64,000 nt of DNA from Agrobacterium tumefaciens_K (GTDB lineage Bacteria > Pseudomonadota > Alphaproteobacteria > Rhizobiales > Rhizobiaceae). Position numbers and translations under genes: made by a program. The stretch lies in assembly GCF_031801495.1 (NCBI RefSeq), contig NZ_JAOEGC010000002.1, forward strand, positions 1,922,001 to 1,986,000. The letters are read 5' to 3'. Numbering within the stretch: the stretch's first letter is position 1; every line of letters starts with the position of its first letter. Shown one piece after another: positions 49,109 to 58,388 of this stretch. The notes beneath the pieces are model-generated. The model was given only the letters and a program-made list of their open reading frames with translations, was not told the DNA's origin and made no database searches.

Positions 49109-49501
49109 CTATCTCGTCGCTTTCCCTGACGCTAACACCTGCTTCGCCGCCGCGCCGTCTGCCCTGAAGCATCCGGCTGTATGCCGCGAATCATTGTCAA
49201 ACACCTAACGGAGTGATCTTTAATTGCCGATTAACCACGGCAGCCGCTGGCGGAATGCAAAGACAGTGCATCCTGAAATGCTTGCTCATGCAATTTCGAT
49301 CCACCAAGGCCCAATCCACCTTATTTTCCTGAAACGGTGATTCCCGCTATTTCTCGCCCCGTCAAGTCTTTGAAGACAAGACAGACAAGGAAAATCTTAA
49401 AAAATGCCGCTTTTGCGGGTTATCACCAGACTATCCCCTATTTAGGATGCCTGCAGCAAAAGGCAACCCCACTTGCACTTTCAATTCGATGGCGCCACCG
49501 T
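49109..49501. other. rpoD upstream region
   Basis: 393 bases between dnaG and rpoD, transcribed leftward. It contains the CtrA-type box at 49220-49236. A TTGACA on the minus strand (49200-49195) could be a -35 element, but a matching -10 is poor. No terminator hairpin with T-run is evident directly after dnaG, so read-through into rpoD is possible. No RNA gene seen. Confidence 0.4.
49220..49236 (+). promoter_or_regulatory. CtrA-type box upstream of rpoD
   Basis: TTAA-TTGCCGA-TTAACC, a full match to TTAA-N7-TTAA. It lies 112 bases before the rpoD ATG and about 20 bases upstream of a TTGACA on the minus strand. Confidence 0.45.
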
Positions 49502-51493
49502 TCAACCATGTCCGAAGGCTGGCCCCTTCACCCTGCCCGACATGACGCCGAACCCGTCGATGATCGCTTCCTGGTTCTCCATGCGACCAATTTCAAGCTG
49601 CACTTCCGCAAGCGCGCGCACGAGAAGCGTGCCGCGCTCATTATCGGTCGCGTCGGCGATTTCGCGCTCCAGTTCACGCTTCTGCCAGAGCAGCGACTTG
49701 GTGCGCTTGTGCAGGGAAAGTGCCTGCACATAGCCCTCGCGGGCATCTTCCAGCGCCGCCTTTTCCGTCGCCGTCCAAAGCCGCGCGTTGCGTACCTGCT
49801 GGTCCATGGCCTTCAGAAGCGGCTCGAACTCCTGCTGGCCCAACCGCTCCACCAGCCCTGCCCGCGATATATCCGCCGCACTCTCGGCCGCATAGGTCAG
49901 CACCGCCGACCACAGCCGCTGCAGATCGCGGTTCTCGTAATCGATGGCTGCGATCTCGTCATACTCCTCCAGCAGCAGTTCCGGATGGTTGACGATGGTG
50001 ATGGCAAGAACGCTTTCGCGCAGCGAAGGCTTGGTCTGGTAGCCCTTGACCAGGCCGGACTGCGCCAGCCGGTCGGAAATCGTGCTGGAGGCAGCAGACA
50101 TCGCCCCGCCTCTGCCTGACTGACCGCCGCGCTGGAAACCGCGACCGGAACCGCCCGCACCACCGTTTCGGCGGAACGTGTTGGCCGCATTGCCACCCTG
50201 CTGGAAACGCGGCTGGAAAAACCCGTTCAGCCGGTCCCGCATGTCCTGCTGATAAAAGCGGCGCACCGTCTCATCGGCGATAACGGCAACGATCTGCCGC
50301 AGGCGGCTTTCAAGCTGCGCACGTTTTTCCGGCGTATCGAAGGTAACGGACGAGGTTTCGCGGTTCCAGATCATCGCCGCCAGCGGCTTGGCTTCGGAAA
50401 GCACCCGATCAAAGGGCGCACGGCCCTCCAGCTTCACCAGATCGTCAGGATCCTTGCCATCGGGCAACAACGCGAAGCTGACGGAACGATCCGGCCTGAT
50501 ATGCGGCAGCGCCAGATCGGCCGCACGGTTTGCAGCCCGGATACCGGCGCCGTCGCCGTCAAAGCACAGGATGGGCTGCGACGACATCTTCCACAGCAGG
50601 TCGAGCTGGTTTTCCGTCAGAGCGGTGCCAAGCGGCGCAACCGCGTTTTCGACACCTGCCTGATAGAGCGCGATGACGTCCATATAACCTTCGACGGCAA
50701 TCACCGTTCCCCCGGCCGCCTGCGAGGCCCGGCGCGCGCGCGCAAAATTGTAAAGGACGTTGCCCTTGTGGAAGAGTTCGGTTTCATTCGAATTGAGATA
50801 CTTCGCCACAGCATCCGCCGCCATGGCACGCCCACCGAAAGCGATGACCTTTTCCCGCGACGACAGGATCGGAAACATGATGCGGTCGCGGAACCGGTCA
50901 TAGGATACCGGCACATTTTCATGAATGACGAGACCGCAGGCCTCGATCTGCTCCTTCGGAACGCCCTTGCTGGCAAGATGCTCCTTCAATGCATTACGGC
51001 TTTCCGGCGCATAACCCAGCCGGAACGTCTCGATGGTACGCCCCGTCAGGCCGCGATCACGCAAATAGGCACGCGCCCGAGCGCCCGCAGCTGTCTGAAG
51101 CTGATCCTGAAAGAACAGCGTCGCCATTTCCATGACGTCTTGCAACGAGGTACGCTCACGCTCGCGCCGTTCCGCCTGCGGGTCGGGCTGAGGCATGGCA
51201 ATGCCGGCCATGTCGGCAATCTGCTGAACGGCCTCTGGAAAACTCAAGCCTTCGAGGTCCGTCAGGAACCGGAAATGATCGCCGGAAACGCCGCAGCCGA
51301 AGCAATGGTAACGCCCCTTGCGATCCTCGCAATGGAAGCTCGGGCTCTTCTCGCCATGGAACGGGCAGCACGCCCAGTAGTCGCCACGGGACGTATTGGT
51401 CTTCTTCTTGTCCCAGGACACACGACGGCCGATCACATCGGAGATGTGCACGCGGTCGCGGATCTCATCGAGAAAAGAATTGGAAAAGCGCAT
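49502..51493 (-). CDS. dnaG: DNA primase
   Basis: 663 aa. Zinc finger CPFHGEKSPSF...YHCFGC near 43-67 (CHC2 type), primase core from about 110, TOPRIM near 260-345 with VIAVEGYMDVIAL and CFDGDGAG metal residues, and a C-terminal DnaB-interaction domain near 520-640. Between core and C-domain (about 440-480) there is a Gly/Arg-rich RGG-like linker (GRGFQRGGQSGRGGA). Makes RNA primers for replication. Lies in the yqeY-dnaG-rpoD arrangement reminiscent of the macromolecular synthesis operon. Confidence 0.96.
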   Translation of the reverse strand: MRFSNSFLDEIRDRVHISDVIGRRVSWDKKKTNTSRGDYWACCPFHGEKSPSFHCEDRKGRYHCFGCGVSGDHFRFLTDLEGLSFPEAVQQIADMAGIAMPQPDPQAERRERERTSLQDVMEMATLFFQDQLQTAAGARARAYLRDRGLTGRTIETFRLGYAPESRNALKEHLASKGVPKEQIEACGLVIHENVPVSYDRFRDRIMFPILSSREKVIAFGGRAMAADAVAKYLNSNETELFHKGNVLYNFARARRASQAAGGTVIAVEGYMDVIALYQAGVENAVAPLGTALTENQLDLLWKMSSQPILCFDGDGAGIRAANRAADLALPHIRPDRSVSFALLPDGKDPDDLVKLEGRAPFDRVLSEAKPLAAMIWNRETSSVTFDTPEKRAQLESRLRQIVAVIADETVRRFYQQDMRDRLNGFFQPRFQQGGNAANTFRRNGGAGGSGRGFQRGGQSGRGGAMSAASSTISDRLAQSGLVKGYQTKPSLRESVLAITIVNHPELLLEEYDEIAAIDYENRDLQRLWSAVLTYAAESAADISRAGLVERLGQQEFEPLLKAMDQQVRNARLWTATEKAALEDAREGYVQALSLHKRTKSLLWQKRELEREIADATDNERGTLLVRALAEVQLEIGRMENQEAIIDGFGVMSGRVKGPAFGHG

Positions 51494-51820
51494 GGGTTAC
51501 CTGTTCGAGGCCAGTCTTTCATATAAGCGCACAAAGGCCGCAACACCAAACCCTAACGCGAACAATACCCGATATTCACAGGTGGCAGCGGCGCGAACCG
51601 CTTCCCCCATCCATCGCGTTCCGCCAATTTCGTGGCGATGCAAGATCACCAAAAATTATGTTTTTGTAATTTGAGTGTGCATCTGCGCGATTGTAAAACA
51701 CCACCTACAGGCAGCGTTTACAAAGATGGCTGCTGGCGGGTGCAGGCATGTCCCCCCACAAAAAAATCGCCTGCGACCATGCGCTTTCGATCCGCCGCAG
51801 CGCATCCTCGCCAGCAGAAA
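51494..51820. other. dnaG upstream region
   Basis: 327 bases between the yqeY terminator and the dnaG start. It must hold the dnaG promoter because a strong terminator precedes it. I see no frame with a ribosome binding site and no repeat. Confidence 0.4.
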
Positions 51821-51856
51821 AAAGGCAGGGCAGACCACATCTGCCCTGCCTTTATC
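51819..51856 (-). terminator. terminator of the yqeY-like gene
   Basis: Perfect 13-pair stem AAAGGCAGGGCAG / CTGCCCTGCCTTT with a 7-base loop, T-run on the minus strand, 20-odd bases after the stop. Confidence 0.9.
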
Positions 51857-51876
51857 GTTTACCGAAAGAGAATGCG

Positions 51877-52329
51877 TTACTTCAGGAGGTCCTTGACGAC
51901 GCCGGAGGCCTTCGCAAAGTCGATCTGACCCGGGTAGCGCTCTTTCAGCGCGTTCATGCATTTGCCCATGTCGCGCAGACCGGAAGCACCGGTTTCCGAG
52001 ATCACGGCCTGACACAGTTCACGCACCTTCTCGGCCGGGATTTCTTCCGGCATGAATTCCTTGATGATGACGATTTCCTCGCGCTCCTGAGCAGCGAGTT
52101 CAGCGCGACCGGCACCCTCATAGATATTGGCCGATTCTTCGCGCTGCTTGACCATCTTGGTCAGGATCTGCATGATTTCGTCATCGCTCACGGGATCCTT
52201 GCCCAAGCCGCGATTGGCGATGTCACGGTCCTTGATCGCTGTCTGGATCAGCCGCACGGTGGACGTACGTCTGGAATCACGAGCCTTCAGAGCGACCTTC
52301 AAAGCTTCTGCGAACGTGTCGCGCATCAT
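51877..52329 (-). CDS. GatB/YqeY-domain protein
   Basis: 150 aa, helical. Resembles the tail domain of GatB amidotransferase and free-standing YqeY (ALKARDSRRTSTVRLIQTAIKDRDI near 14, REESANIYEGAGRAELAAQEREEIVII near 65, GASGLRDMGKCMNALKERYPGQID near 115). Proposed to bind tRNA; exact role unknown. Often found beside dnaG, as here. The ATG at 52329 is eight bases from AAGGAG and is preferred to a frame open to 52374. Divergent from carA. Confidence 0.9.
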   Translation of the reverse strand: MMRDTFAEALKVALKARDSRRTSTVRLIQTAIKDRDIANRGLGKDPVSDDEIMQILTKMVKQREESANIYEGAGRAELAAQEREEIVIIKEFMPEEIPAEKVRELCQAVISETGASGLRDMGKCMNALKERYPGQIDFAKASGVVKDLLK

Positions 52330-52653
52330 TTCTTCTTCTCCTTGGGAAAGCACGTTTTGCGCCCTGTGACGCATAAACTTTGCGCCTTATTTTTTTGAAC
52401 GACATAAACGAGCAGGCACACTCTCGCAAATCAATTGCGTAAAGCCTTGAAAACACGAGGGTTTAAATCCAGGTAAATCGCGCACCCGCAGTTGACCGGT
52501 TGGGCTCCTTTCGTTATTTTCCGGCACCTGCACGAGAATTTAACGAAGGGTTGAAACGCGAGGTTTTCGCGCGCCCTTGCCTGCGACCAAAAAATGGCCC
52601 CTTTCCCCCTGCCTTTCAAGAGGCGGGATGAGAAGCGGCAGAAACGGAACGAG
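52330..52653. other. yqeY-carA divergent promoter region and carA leader
   Basis: 324 bases. Contains the candidate carA promoter at 52492-52520, which would give a leader of about 125 bases. A small hairpin CGCGA / TCGCG lies in that leader near 52557-52571. No PyrR-like attenuator with T-run was found in the leader. Confidence 0.4.
52492..52520 (+). promoter_or_regulatory. candidate sigma-70 promoter of carA
   Basis: TTGACC, 17 bases, TATTTT. Spacing is ideal and the -35 is one base from TTGACA. Confidence 0.4.
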
Positions 52654-53859
52654 ATGACCGAGACAGCTCCCTGGACAACCCGCAAACCCACCGCAATGCT
52701 TGTTCTTGCCGATGGCACAGTGATCGAGGGAACCGGCATCGGCGCGACTGGCAAGGTGCAGGCCGAAGTCTGCTTCAATACCGCACTGACTGGCTACGAG
52801 GAAATCCTGACCGATCCGTCCTACCTCGGCCAGATCGTCACCTTCACCTTCCCGCATATCGGCAATGTCGGTACGAATGACGAAGACATTGAAGATCTGA
52901 CGCCCGCCGCCCGTCGCGGCGCTGTCGGCGTCATCTTCAAGGCCGATATCACCGACCCGTCGAACTTCCGTGCTGCCAAGCACCTTGACGCGTGGCTGAA
53001 GGCCCGCGGCGTTATCGGTCTCTGCGGCATCGACACACGCGCCCTGACGGCATGGATCCGCGAAAATGGCGCCCCGAACGCCGTCATCGCCCATGACCCG
53101 AACGGCGTTTTCGATATCGAGGCGCTCAAGGCCGAAGCCAAGGCATGGAGCGGTCTGGTCGGCCTTGACCTCGCCATCGAGGCAACCTCGGGCCAGTCGT
53201 CTACCTGGACCGAAACCCCGTGGGTGTGGAACAAGGGTTACGGTACGCTCGGCGATGCCGACGCCAAGTATCACGTCGTCTGCGTCGATTTCGGTGTGAA
53301 GCGCAACATCCTGCGCCTCTTCGCCGGTCTTGACTGCAAGGTCACGGTCGTTCCGGCCCAGACGTCTGCGGAAGACATTCTGGCGCTGAAACCCGATGGC
53401 GTGTTCCTTTCCAACGGTCCCGGCGACCCGGCCGCGACCGGCGAATACGCCGTGCCGGTCATTCAGAACCTCATCAAGACGGACCTTCCGGTGTTCGGCA
53501 TCTGCCTCGGCCATCAGATGCTCGGCCTCGCCGTTGGCGCCAAAACCGAAAAGATGCATCAGGGCCACCACGGCGCGAACCACCCGGTCAAGGATTACAC
53601 CACCGGCAAGGTGGAGATCGTGTCCATGAACCATGGTTTCGCGGTCGACACGAAGTCGCTGCCGGAAGGCGTCGAGGAGACTCACGTTTCGCTGTTCGAT
53701 GGAACCAATTGCGGCCTGCGCATCACCGGCAAGCCGGTCTTCTCGGTCCAGCATCACCCGGAAGCATCGCCTGGCCCGCAGGACAGCCACTACCTCTTCC
53801 GCCGCTTCGTCAATCTGCTGCGCGAGAAGAAAGGCGAACCGGCACTCGCAGAGCGCTGA
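52654..53859 (+). CDS. carA: carbamoyl-phosphate synthase small subunit
   Basis: 401 aa. Glutaminase subunit that feeds ammonia to CarB for pyrimidine and arginine synthesis. N-terminal small-subunit domain 15-160 (VQAEVCFNTALTGYEEILTD), class I glutamine amidotransferase domain 205-395 with nucleophile Cys in FGICLGHQML near 284 and the His/Glu pair in QHHPEASPGP near 368. The ATG at 52654 has only GGAACGAG before it; the frame stays open upstream to 52594 but without family support. carB lies 5.7 kb downstream on the same strand. Confidence 0.96.
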   Translation: MTETAPWTTRKPTAMLVLADGTVIEGTGIGATGKVQAEVCFNTALTGYEEILTDPSYLGQIVTFTFPHIGNVGTNDEDIEDLTPAARRGAVGVIFKADITDPSNFRAAKHLDAWLKARGVIGLCGIDTRALTAWIRENGAPNAVIAHDPNGVFDIEALKAEAKAWSGLVGLDLAIEATSGQSSTWTETPWVWNKGYGTLGDADAKYHVVCVDFGVKRNILRLFAGLDCKVTVVPAQTSAEDILALKPDGVFLSNGPGDPAATGEYAVPVIQNLIKTDLPVFGICLGHQMLGLAVGAKTEKMHQGHHGANHPVKDYTTGKVEIVSMNHGFAVDTKSLPEGVEETHVSLFDGTNCGLRITGKPVFSVQHHPEASPGPQDSHYLFRRFVNLLREKKGEPALAER

Positions 53860-53884
53860 TCCGGATCGGTCACATCACGAAATC

Positions 53885-53918
53885 GGAAACGGCGGGGCAA
53901 TCCCCGCCGTTTTTTTAT
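53885..53918. terminator. bidirectional terminator
   Basis: Perfect 11-pair stem AAACGGCGGGG / CCCCGCCGTTT with a 4-base loop and T7 on plus. It ends carA; it also overlaps the end of the MATE gene on the other strand. Confidence 0.85.
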
Positions 53919-55312
53919 TGGGCCTTTTTCATCTCACGCTTCACCAGCAGGACAAAGCGTACCGTCAGCAGAACCGCGGCCGTCGAAAGCCCTATCAGGA
54001 AGCCGAACCAGATACCCCGGCCGCCAAGACCGAGCGGAAAGGCCATGATCCAGGCAAGCGCCAGACCAATCGGCCAATAGGACACAAGCGCCAGCATCGC
54101 TGGAATGCGCGCATCTTTCAGACCACGCAGCAGCCCGGCCGCAACCGCCTGAATGCCATCGACCAGCTGGAACACACCGGCAATCACCACCAGACCGCTG
54201 GCATAGGCAAGCACTTCCGTCGCTTCGGGCAACTTCGCATCAAGGAACCATTTTGCCAGAAACTGCGGTGCAACGGCAAACAGGATACCGCCGCAGATCG
54301 CGATGATGCAGGCGATGAGATAGACGGTAACGGCCGCACGGACGAGGCCGGTAAAATCCCGCTGTCCGTGCGCGATGCCGATCCGAACTGTCGCCGCCTG
54401 CGAAAGCCCGAGCGGGATCATGAAGGCGATGGACGCAAGCTGAAGCGCAATACCGTGGGCAGCAAGCTCGACGGTACCGATCTGCCCCATCAGGATCGAC
54501 GCAGCGGCAAACAGCGTCACTTCGGCAAGAATGGTGATGCTGATAGGCAGCCCGAGGCGCAGCACTTCCCACAGGGCATGCCAGTCAGGCCGCCAGAAGC
54601 GCACGAACAGTTCGTATTTCCGTGTCTCTTCGCGTGTCTGCACGTATGCGACGATGAAGACGAAGCTGAACGCGTTGACGATCACCGCGACGACCGCTGC
54701 ACCATTCATGCCCATCGCCGGCAGGCCGAAATGGCCAAGTACCAGCGCATAGGCAAGAAAACCGTTCATCACCAGCATGATGATGGTGACGTAAAGAATG
54801 ATGCCCGCGCGGCCGATGGCGCTGACAAGTCCGCGCAGAACGTAGAAAAGCAGGGCTGGCAGCAGAGCGAACTGCGCGATGGCAAGATAGTGTCCCGTCA
54901 GTTCGGCGACGGCCGGATTTTGCCCGAGAGCAATCAGGATGTTCTCGGCATTGAAGAAGATCGGAAGCGCAAGCAGCCAGTAGACGATGGCGACCCACAT
55001 GCCCATGCGCAGCGAACGGCGCGCAGCCGTCGCATCACCCTGACCGTAGGCCTGCGCCACCATGGGTACCACAGCCACCGAAAAGCCGGAACCGAAAATG
55101 AAGACCACAAAATAGAACTGGCCGGCAAGCACCATGGCCGCCAGTTTTTCCGCACCAAGCTGGCCGACAATGACCATATCGGTTGTATGAATGCCAAGCT
55201 GCGCGAGCTGGGCGCCGATAAGCGGGATCCCGAGCGCAAGCGTAGCCTGAAAATGCGAGAACCACGAACCCGTTCCAGCAGGAGCGGGCCCTGTCATGAC
55301 CGACGAAGACAT
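53915..55312 (-). CDS. MATE-family efflux transporter (NorM-like)
   Basis: 465 aa, about twelve hydrophobic segments in two MatE repeats (about 20-180 and 245-410). First-helix motif GIPLIGAQLAQLGIHTTDMVIVGQLG and the second-repeat LGLPISITILAEVTLFAAASILMGQIG are typical. Exports cationic drugs or metabolites against Na+ or H+. Converges on carA. No regulator gene adjacent. Confidence 0.92.
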   Translation of the reverse strand: MSSSVMTGPAPAGTGSWFSHFQATLALGIPLIGAQLAQLGIHTTDMVIVGQLGAEKLAAMVLAGQFYFVVFIFGSGFSVAVVPMVAQAYGQGDATAARRSLRMGMWVAIVYWLLALPIFFNAENILIALGQNPAVAELTGHYLAIAQFALLPALLFYVLRGLVSAIGRAGIILYVTIIMLVMNGFLAYALVLGHFGLPAMGMNGAAVVAVIVNAFSFVFIVAYVQTREETRKYELFVRFWRPDWHALWEVLRLGLPISITILAEVTLFAAASILMGQIGTVELAAHGIALQLASIAFMIPLGLSQAATVRIGIAHGQRDFTGLVRAAVTVYLIACIIAICGGILFAVAPQFLAKWFLDAKLPEATEVLAYASGLVVIAGVFQLVDGIQAVAAGLLRGLKDARIPAMLALVSYWPIGLALAWIMAFPLGLGGRGIWFGFLIGLSTAAVLLTVRFVLLVKREMKKAQ

Positions 55313-55638
55313 TTAAATTCACCCGATTGGTAAGCCATGCCACAATTTGGCAAGCGATCAGACGTTGACGAATAAAATATTCGCTTCCGTGAAGCAAGCA
55401 GGGCAATCAACGATTAAAATTTATGCAAATCAGCAAAATTCTTGATCGGTTTCCGGCGCGTTTGCGAATAGTCAAATTTAACCGAATGTTACTAAATCTA
55501 GCTTATCGATTTTAACATCGCTTAAACCCATTGGGCGTGCGCTGCATGATGCAGAATGTTCCGGCCGTTCAGGCATGTCTCCTCAATACGTCGAGAAGCG
55601 CCCGGCCGGGCGCATCCGCCCTCCCAAGGACGTGTAGC
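55313..55638. other. MATE-chemoreceptor divergent region
   Basis: 326 bases, clearly AT-rich from 55360 to 55530. Contains TTAA-N7-TTAC at 55486-55500, one base away from a CtrA box, and several A/T runs, probably promoters for both genes. No repeat or RNA gene seen. Confidence 0.4.
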
Positions 55639-57729
55639 TTGTCAAAAAAAACCAATCTGATGACGCGTATTCTGCTCGCTGCATCGCTTCTCGTCATCGC
55701 CGCCTTCGTCGGCTTCTCCACCTACATCGATGCCCTGCAGCGCAGGGTCACGACCAATTCCGTGGCCGAAAACATCGAATCCTCGGGCAAGGAAGCCGCC
55801 CAAGGCATCGCCAACTGGCTGAACGGTCGCGTCATGCTGACGGATACCGTCGCAAAAACCATGGGCAAGGTTCCCGATGACAACGCGAAACTGCAGTTCC
55901 TGCAGAACGATGTGCTGGTCGGACAATTCATGTCCACCTACTTCGGAGACGCCTCGAACGGAAAGTTCACCACATGGCCGCTGCAGCAGCTCCCGGAAGG
56001 CTATGACCCGCGCAAGCGCCCGTGGTATCTGGAAGCAGTCAAGGCTGGCAAGCCTGTCCTGACCGAACCTTACGCCGATGCCTCGACAGGCGGCCTCATC
56101 ATTACCGCAGCTGTCCCCGTCAGCGTGAACGGCACGCTTTCCGGCGTCACCGCCAGCGACTTCTCCCTCGACACGCTCGTCAAGATGATCAAGTCGGTCG
56201 ATGCAGGCACCGATGGCTACGCCTTCCTTGTCAGCAAGGATGGCAAGATCCTCATCCATCCGGATGCGAAGTTCGTCGACAAGCCGATGACCGATCTTTT
56301 CAAGACGAACGCACCCGCCATTTCCTCGGCCATTTCCGAAACGGAAATCGACGGCAAGGGCAAGATCATCAGCTTCATCCCCGTGTCCGGCCTGCCATCC
56401 GTCGACTGGTACCTTGGCTTCGTGGTCGACTCAGATGTCGCCTACAGCGCGATCGGCGAATTCCGCCTTGCTGCAACCGTGGCCACCATCCTCGCCGTCA
56501 TCGTCATGATTGGCCTCCTGGCAACGCTTCTGAGCAGGATCGTCATCCATCCCGTCACGCAGATGACCAGCGCCATGGAAGGATTGGCCGCGGGTAATCT
56601 CAATGCCGCGATTCCCGGACAGGAGCGCACGGACCAGATCGGTTCGATGGCCGCGGCCGTCGCCGTGTTCCGGACCAATGCGCTCGAACGTCTCCGCCTT
56701 GAGGATGACGCCGAACATACGCGTCATCTGTCCGAGCAGGAACGGAACGAACGTGAGAGATCGGCGGCAAAGGATGCGCAGGACATCCAGTTTGCGGTTG
56801 ACGCGCTGGCAACGGGCCTTGCGCACCTGTCGGAAGGCGACCTCAATTATCGCATCCAGACACCGTTTGTTGCGCGTATTGACCGCCTTCGTGACGACTT
56901 CAACAATTCGGTTGCAAAACTGAACGTTGCCCTGACGACCGTTGGCCAGAACGCACGCGCCATCGATGCCGGCGCAAGCGAAATCCGCCAGTCGGCGGAC
57001 GATCTGGCCCGCCGTACCGAACAGCAGGCAGCTTCGGTCGAACAGACCGCTGCGGCACTGGAGGAAATCACCACCACGGTCAAGGATTCCGCCCATCGCG
57101 CTGAAGAGGTCGGCAAGCTCGTCGCTCGCGCCCGCACCAATGCCGAACAATCCGGTGTCATCGTTGAAGATGCCGTTCGCGCCATGGAAGGCATCGAAAG
57201 CTCGTCGTCGGAAATCTCCAAGATCATCGGTGTCATCGATGACATTGCCTTCCAGACGAACCTTCTGGCGCTGAACGCCGGTGTCGAAGCCGCGCGTGCG
57301 GGTGAGGCCGGCAAGGGTTTTGCCGTCGTGGCACAGGAAGTGCGCGAACTGGCACAGCGGTCTGCCAATGCCGCGAAGGAAATCAAGACGCTCATCAACG
57401 CCTCGACAACGCAGGTTCAGTCCGGTGTGGCGCTCGTCGGCAATGCGGGCAAGGCGCTGGAAACCATCGTTCGCGAAGTGCAGGAAATCAACAAGCATAT
57501 CTCAGCGATCGTTACCGCCTCGCGTGAACAGTCGACCGGCCTTCAGGAAATCAACACCGCCATCAACACCATCGATCAGGGCACCCAGCAGAACGCGGCC
57601 ATGGTCGAGGAGCAGACGGCGGCAAGCCACGGGCTGGCAACCGAGGCAGCCGCGCTTAACGAACTGCTGGCGCAGTTCAGACTGGCCGCAGCGGAGCGGC
57701 ACCGGTCCGAATACGGCCGCGCGGCATAA
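55639..57729 (+). CDS. methyl-accepting chemotaxis protein with dCACHE sensor
   Basis: 696 aa. First membrane segment near 10-30, a periplasmic dCACHE_1 domain about 35-275 (KRPWYLEAVKAGKPVLTEPYADASTGGLIITAAVPV contains the usual ligand-site Trp-Tyr and Asp), second membrane segment near 280-302, HAMP 303-355 and the cytoplasmic signalling domain with the hairpin tip (DDIAFQTNLLALNAGVEAARAGEAGKGFAVVAQEVRELAQRS). dCACHE receptors usually bind amino acids, amines or organic acids. TTG start at 55639 behind AAGGA; the frame is open to 55531, which would add 36 residues before the membrane segment. Confidence 0.92.
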   Translation: MSKKTNLMTRILLAASLLVIAAFVGFSTYIDALQRRVTTNSVAENIESSGKEAAQGIANWLNGRVMLTDTVAKTMGKVPDDNAKLQFLQNDVLVGQFMSTYFGDASNGKFTTWPLQQLPEGYDPRKRPWYLEAVKAGKPVLTEPYADASTGGLIITAAVPVSVNGTLSGVTASDFSLDTLVKMIKSVDAGTDGYAFLVSKDGKILIHPDAKFVDKPMTDLFKTNAPAISSAISETEIDGKGKIISFIPVSGLPSVDWYLGFVVDSDVAYSAIGEFRLAATVATILAVIVMIGLLATLLSRIVIHPVTQMTSAMEGLAAGNLNAAIPGQERTDQIGSMAAAVAVFRTNALERLRLEDDAEHTRHLSEQERNERERSAAKDAQDIQFAVDALATGLAHLSEGDLNYRIQTPFVARIDRLRDDFNNSVAKLNVALTTVGQNARAIDAGASEIRQSADDLARRTEQQAASVEQTAAALEEITTTVKDSAHRAEEVGKLVARARTNAEQSGVIVEDAVRAMEGIESSSSEISKIIGVIDDIAFQTNLLALNAGVEAARAGEAGKGFAVVAQEVRELAQRSANAAKEIKTLINASTTQVQSGVALVGNAGKALETIVREVQEINKHISAIVTASREQSTGLQEINTAINTIDQGTQQNAAMVEEQTAASHGLATEAAALNELLAQFRLAAAERHRSEYGRAA

Positions 57730-57751
57730 CCGAAGCGCACAACAGAGAGAA

Positions 57752-57787
57752 TAAAAGTGGCCGGAGCGATCCGGCTATTTTTATTTG
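57752..57787 (+). terminator. terminator of the chemoreceptor gene
   Basis: Stem GCCGG / CCGGC with a 6-base loop, A-rich before and TATTTTTATTT after. Confidence 0.7.
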
Positions 57788-57867
57788 AGGCGCGTTCAGG
57801 AAAACCCTCTTCTGTTCCGCGATCAGTCCTGTAGACATGAGCCTGGGAAATTTCACGGAGGGAAAAA

Positions 57868-58347
57868 ATGTCGGACTTGTTGTGGCGCGGTGTCGCGATG
57901 GGCATCGGCGGAACCGTGTTCATGGATATCTGGGCGATCGTTCTGCACAGGGTTTTCGGCCAGCCCGCGCCGAACTGGGCGCCCGTTGGCCGCTGGTTCT
58001 GGCACCTGCCGAAAGGCACGGTTTTTCACGACAGCATCGCCAATGCAGCGCCTTACGAAAACGAACTCACGCTCGGCTGGATATCGCACTACGCGGTCGG
58101 CATTCTCTACGGCATCATTCTGGCATTGGTCGTTCCAGCCGCATGGTTTCAGGATCCCTCGTTCATCCAGCCATGGATCGTCGGCATCGTGACCGTCGGC
58201 GCGGGCTGGTTCCTGCTTCAGCCTGGTCTGGGGATCGGTTGGGCGGCATCCAAGACGCCCAATCCCAACAAGGTGCGGTTTCTGAACCTCGTGGCACATA
58301 CGATCTTCGCGCTTGGCATGTATGGCGTGGCGCTGCTGATACGCTGA
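57868..58347 (+). CDS. DUF2938 membrane protein
   Basis: 159 aa with four hydrophobic segments (about 5-25, 72-92, 100-120, 138-158). Motifs WAPVGRWFWHLPKG near 38 and GWISHYAVGILYG near 70 are those of DUF2938. Function unknown. Ribosome binding site GGAGGGA. Followed by a bidirectional terminator. Confidence 0.85.
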   Translation: MSDLLWRGVAMGIGGTVFMDIWAIVLHRVFGQPAPNWAPVGRWFWHLPKGTVFHDSIANAAPYENELTLGWISHYAVGILYGIILALVVPAAWFQDPSFIQPWIVGIVTVGAGWFLLQPGLGIGWAASKTPNPNKVRFLNLVAHTIFALGMYGVALLIR

Positions 58348-58351
58348 AAGA

Positions 58352-58378
58352 ACAAAGGGGCCGAAAGGCCCCTTTTCA
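58352..58378. terminator. bidirectional terminator
   Basis: Perfect stem AAAGGGGCC / GGCCCCTTT closed by a GAAA tetraloop, between converging DUF2938 and metalloprotease genes. Confidence 0.9.
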
Positions 58379-58388
58379 TTGTCTCCTG

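Noticed and set aside
47342..49129. Plus-strand frame of 595 codons
   Set aside because: Antisense of rpoD.
55486..55500. TTAA-N7-TTAC before the chemoreceptor as a CtrA box
   Set aside because: One mismatch in an AT-rich region, too weak to list as a site.
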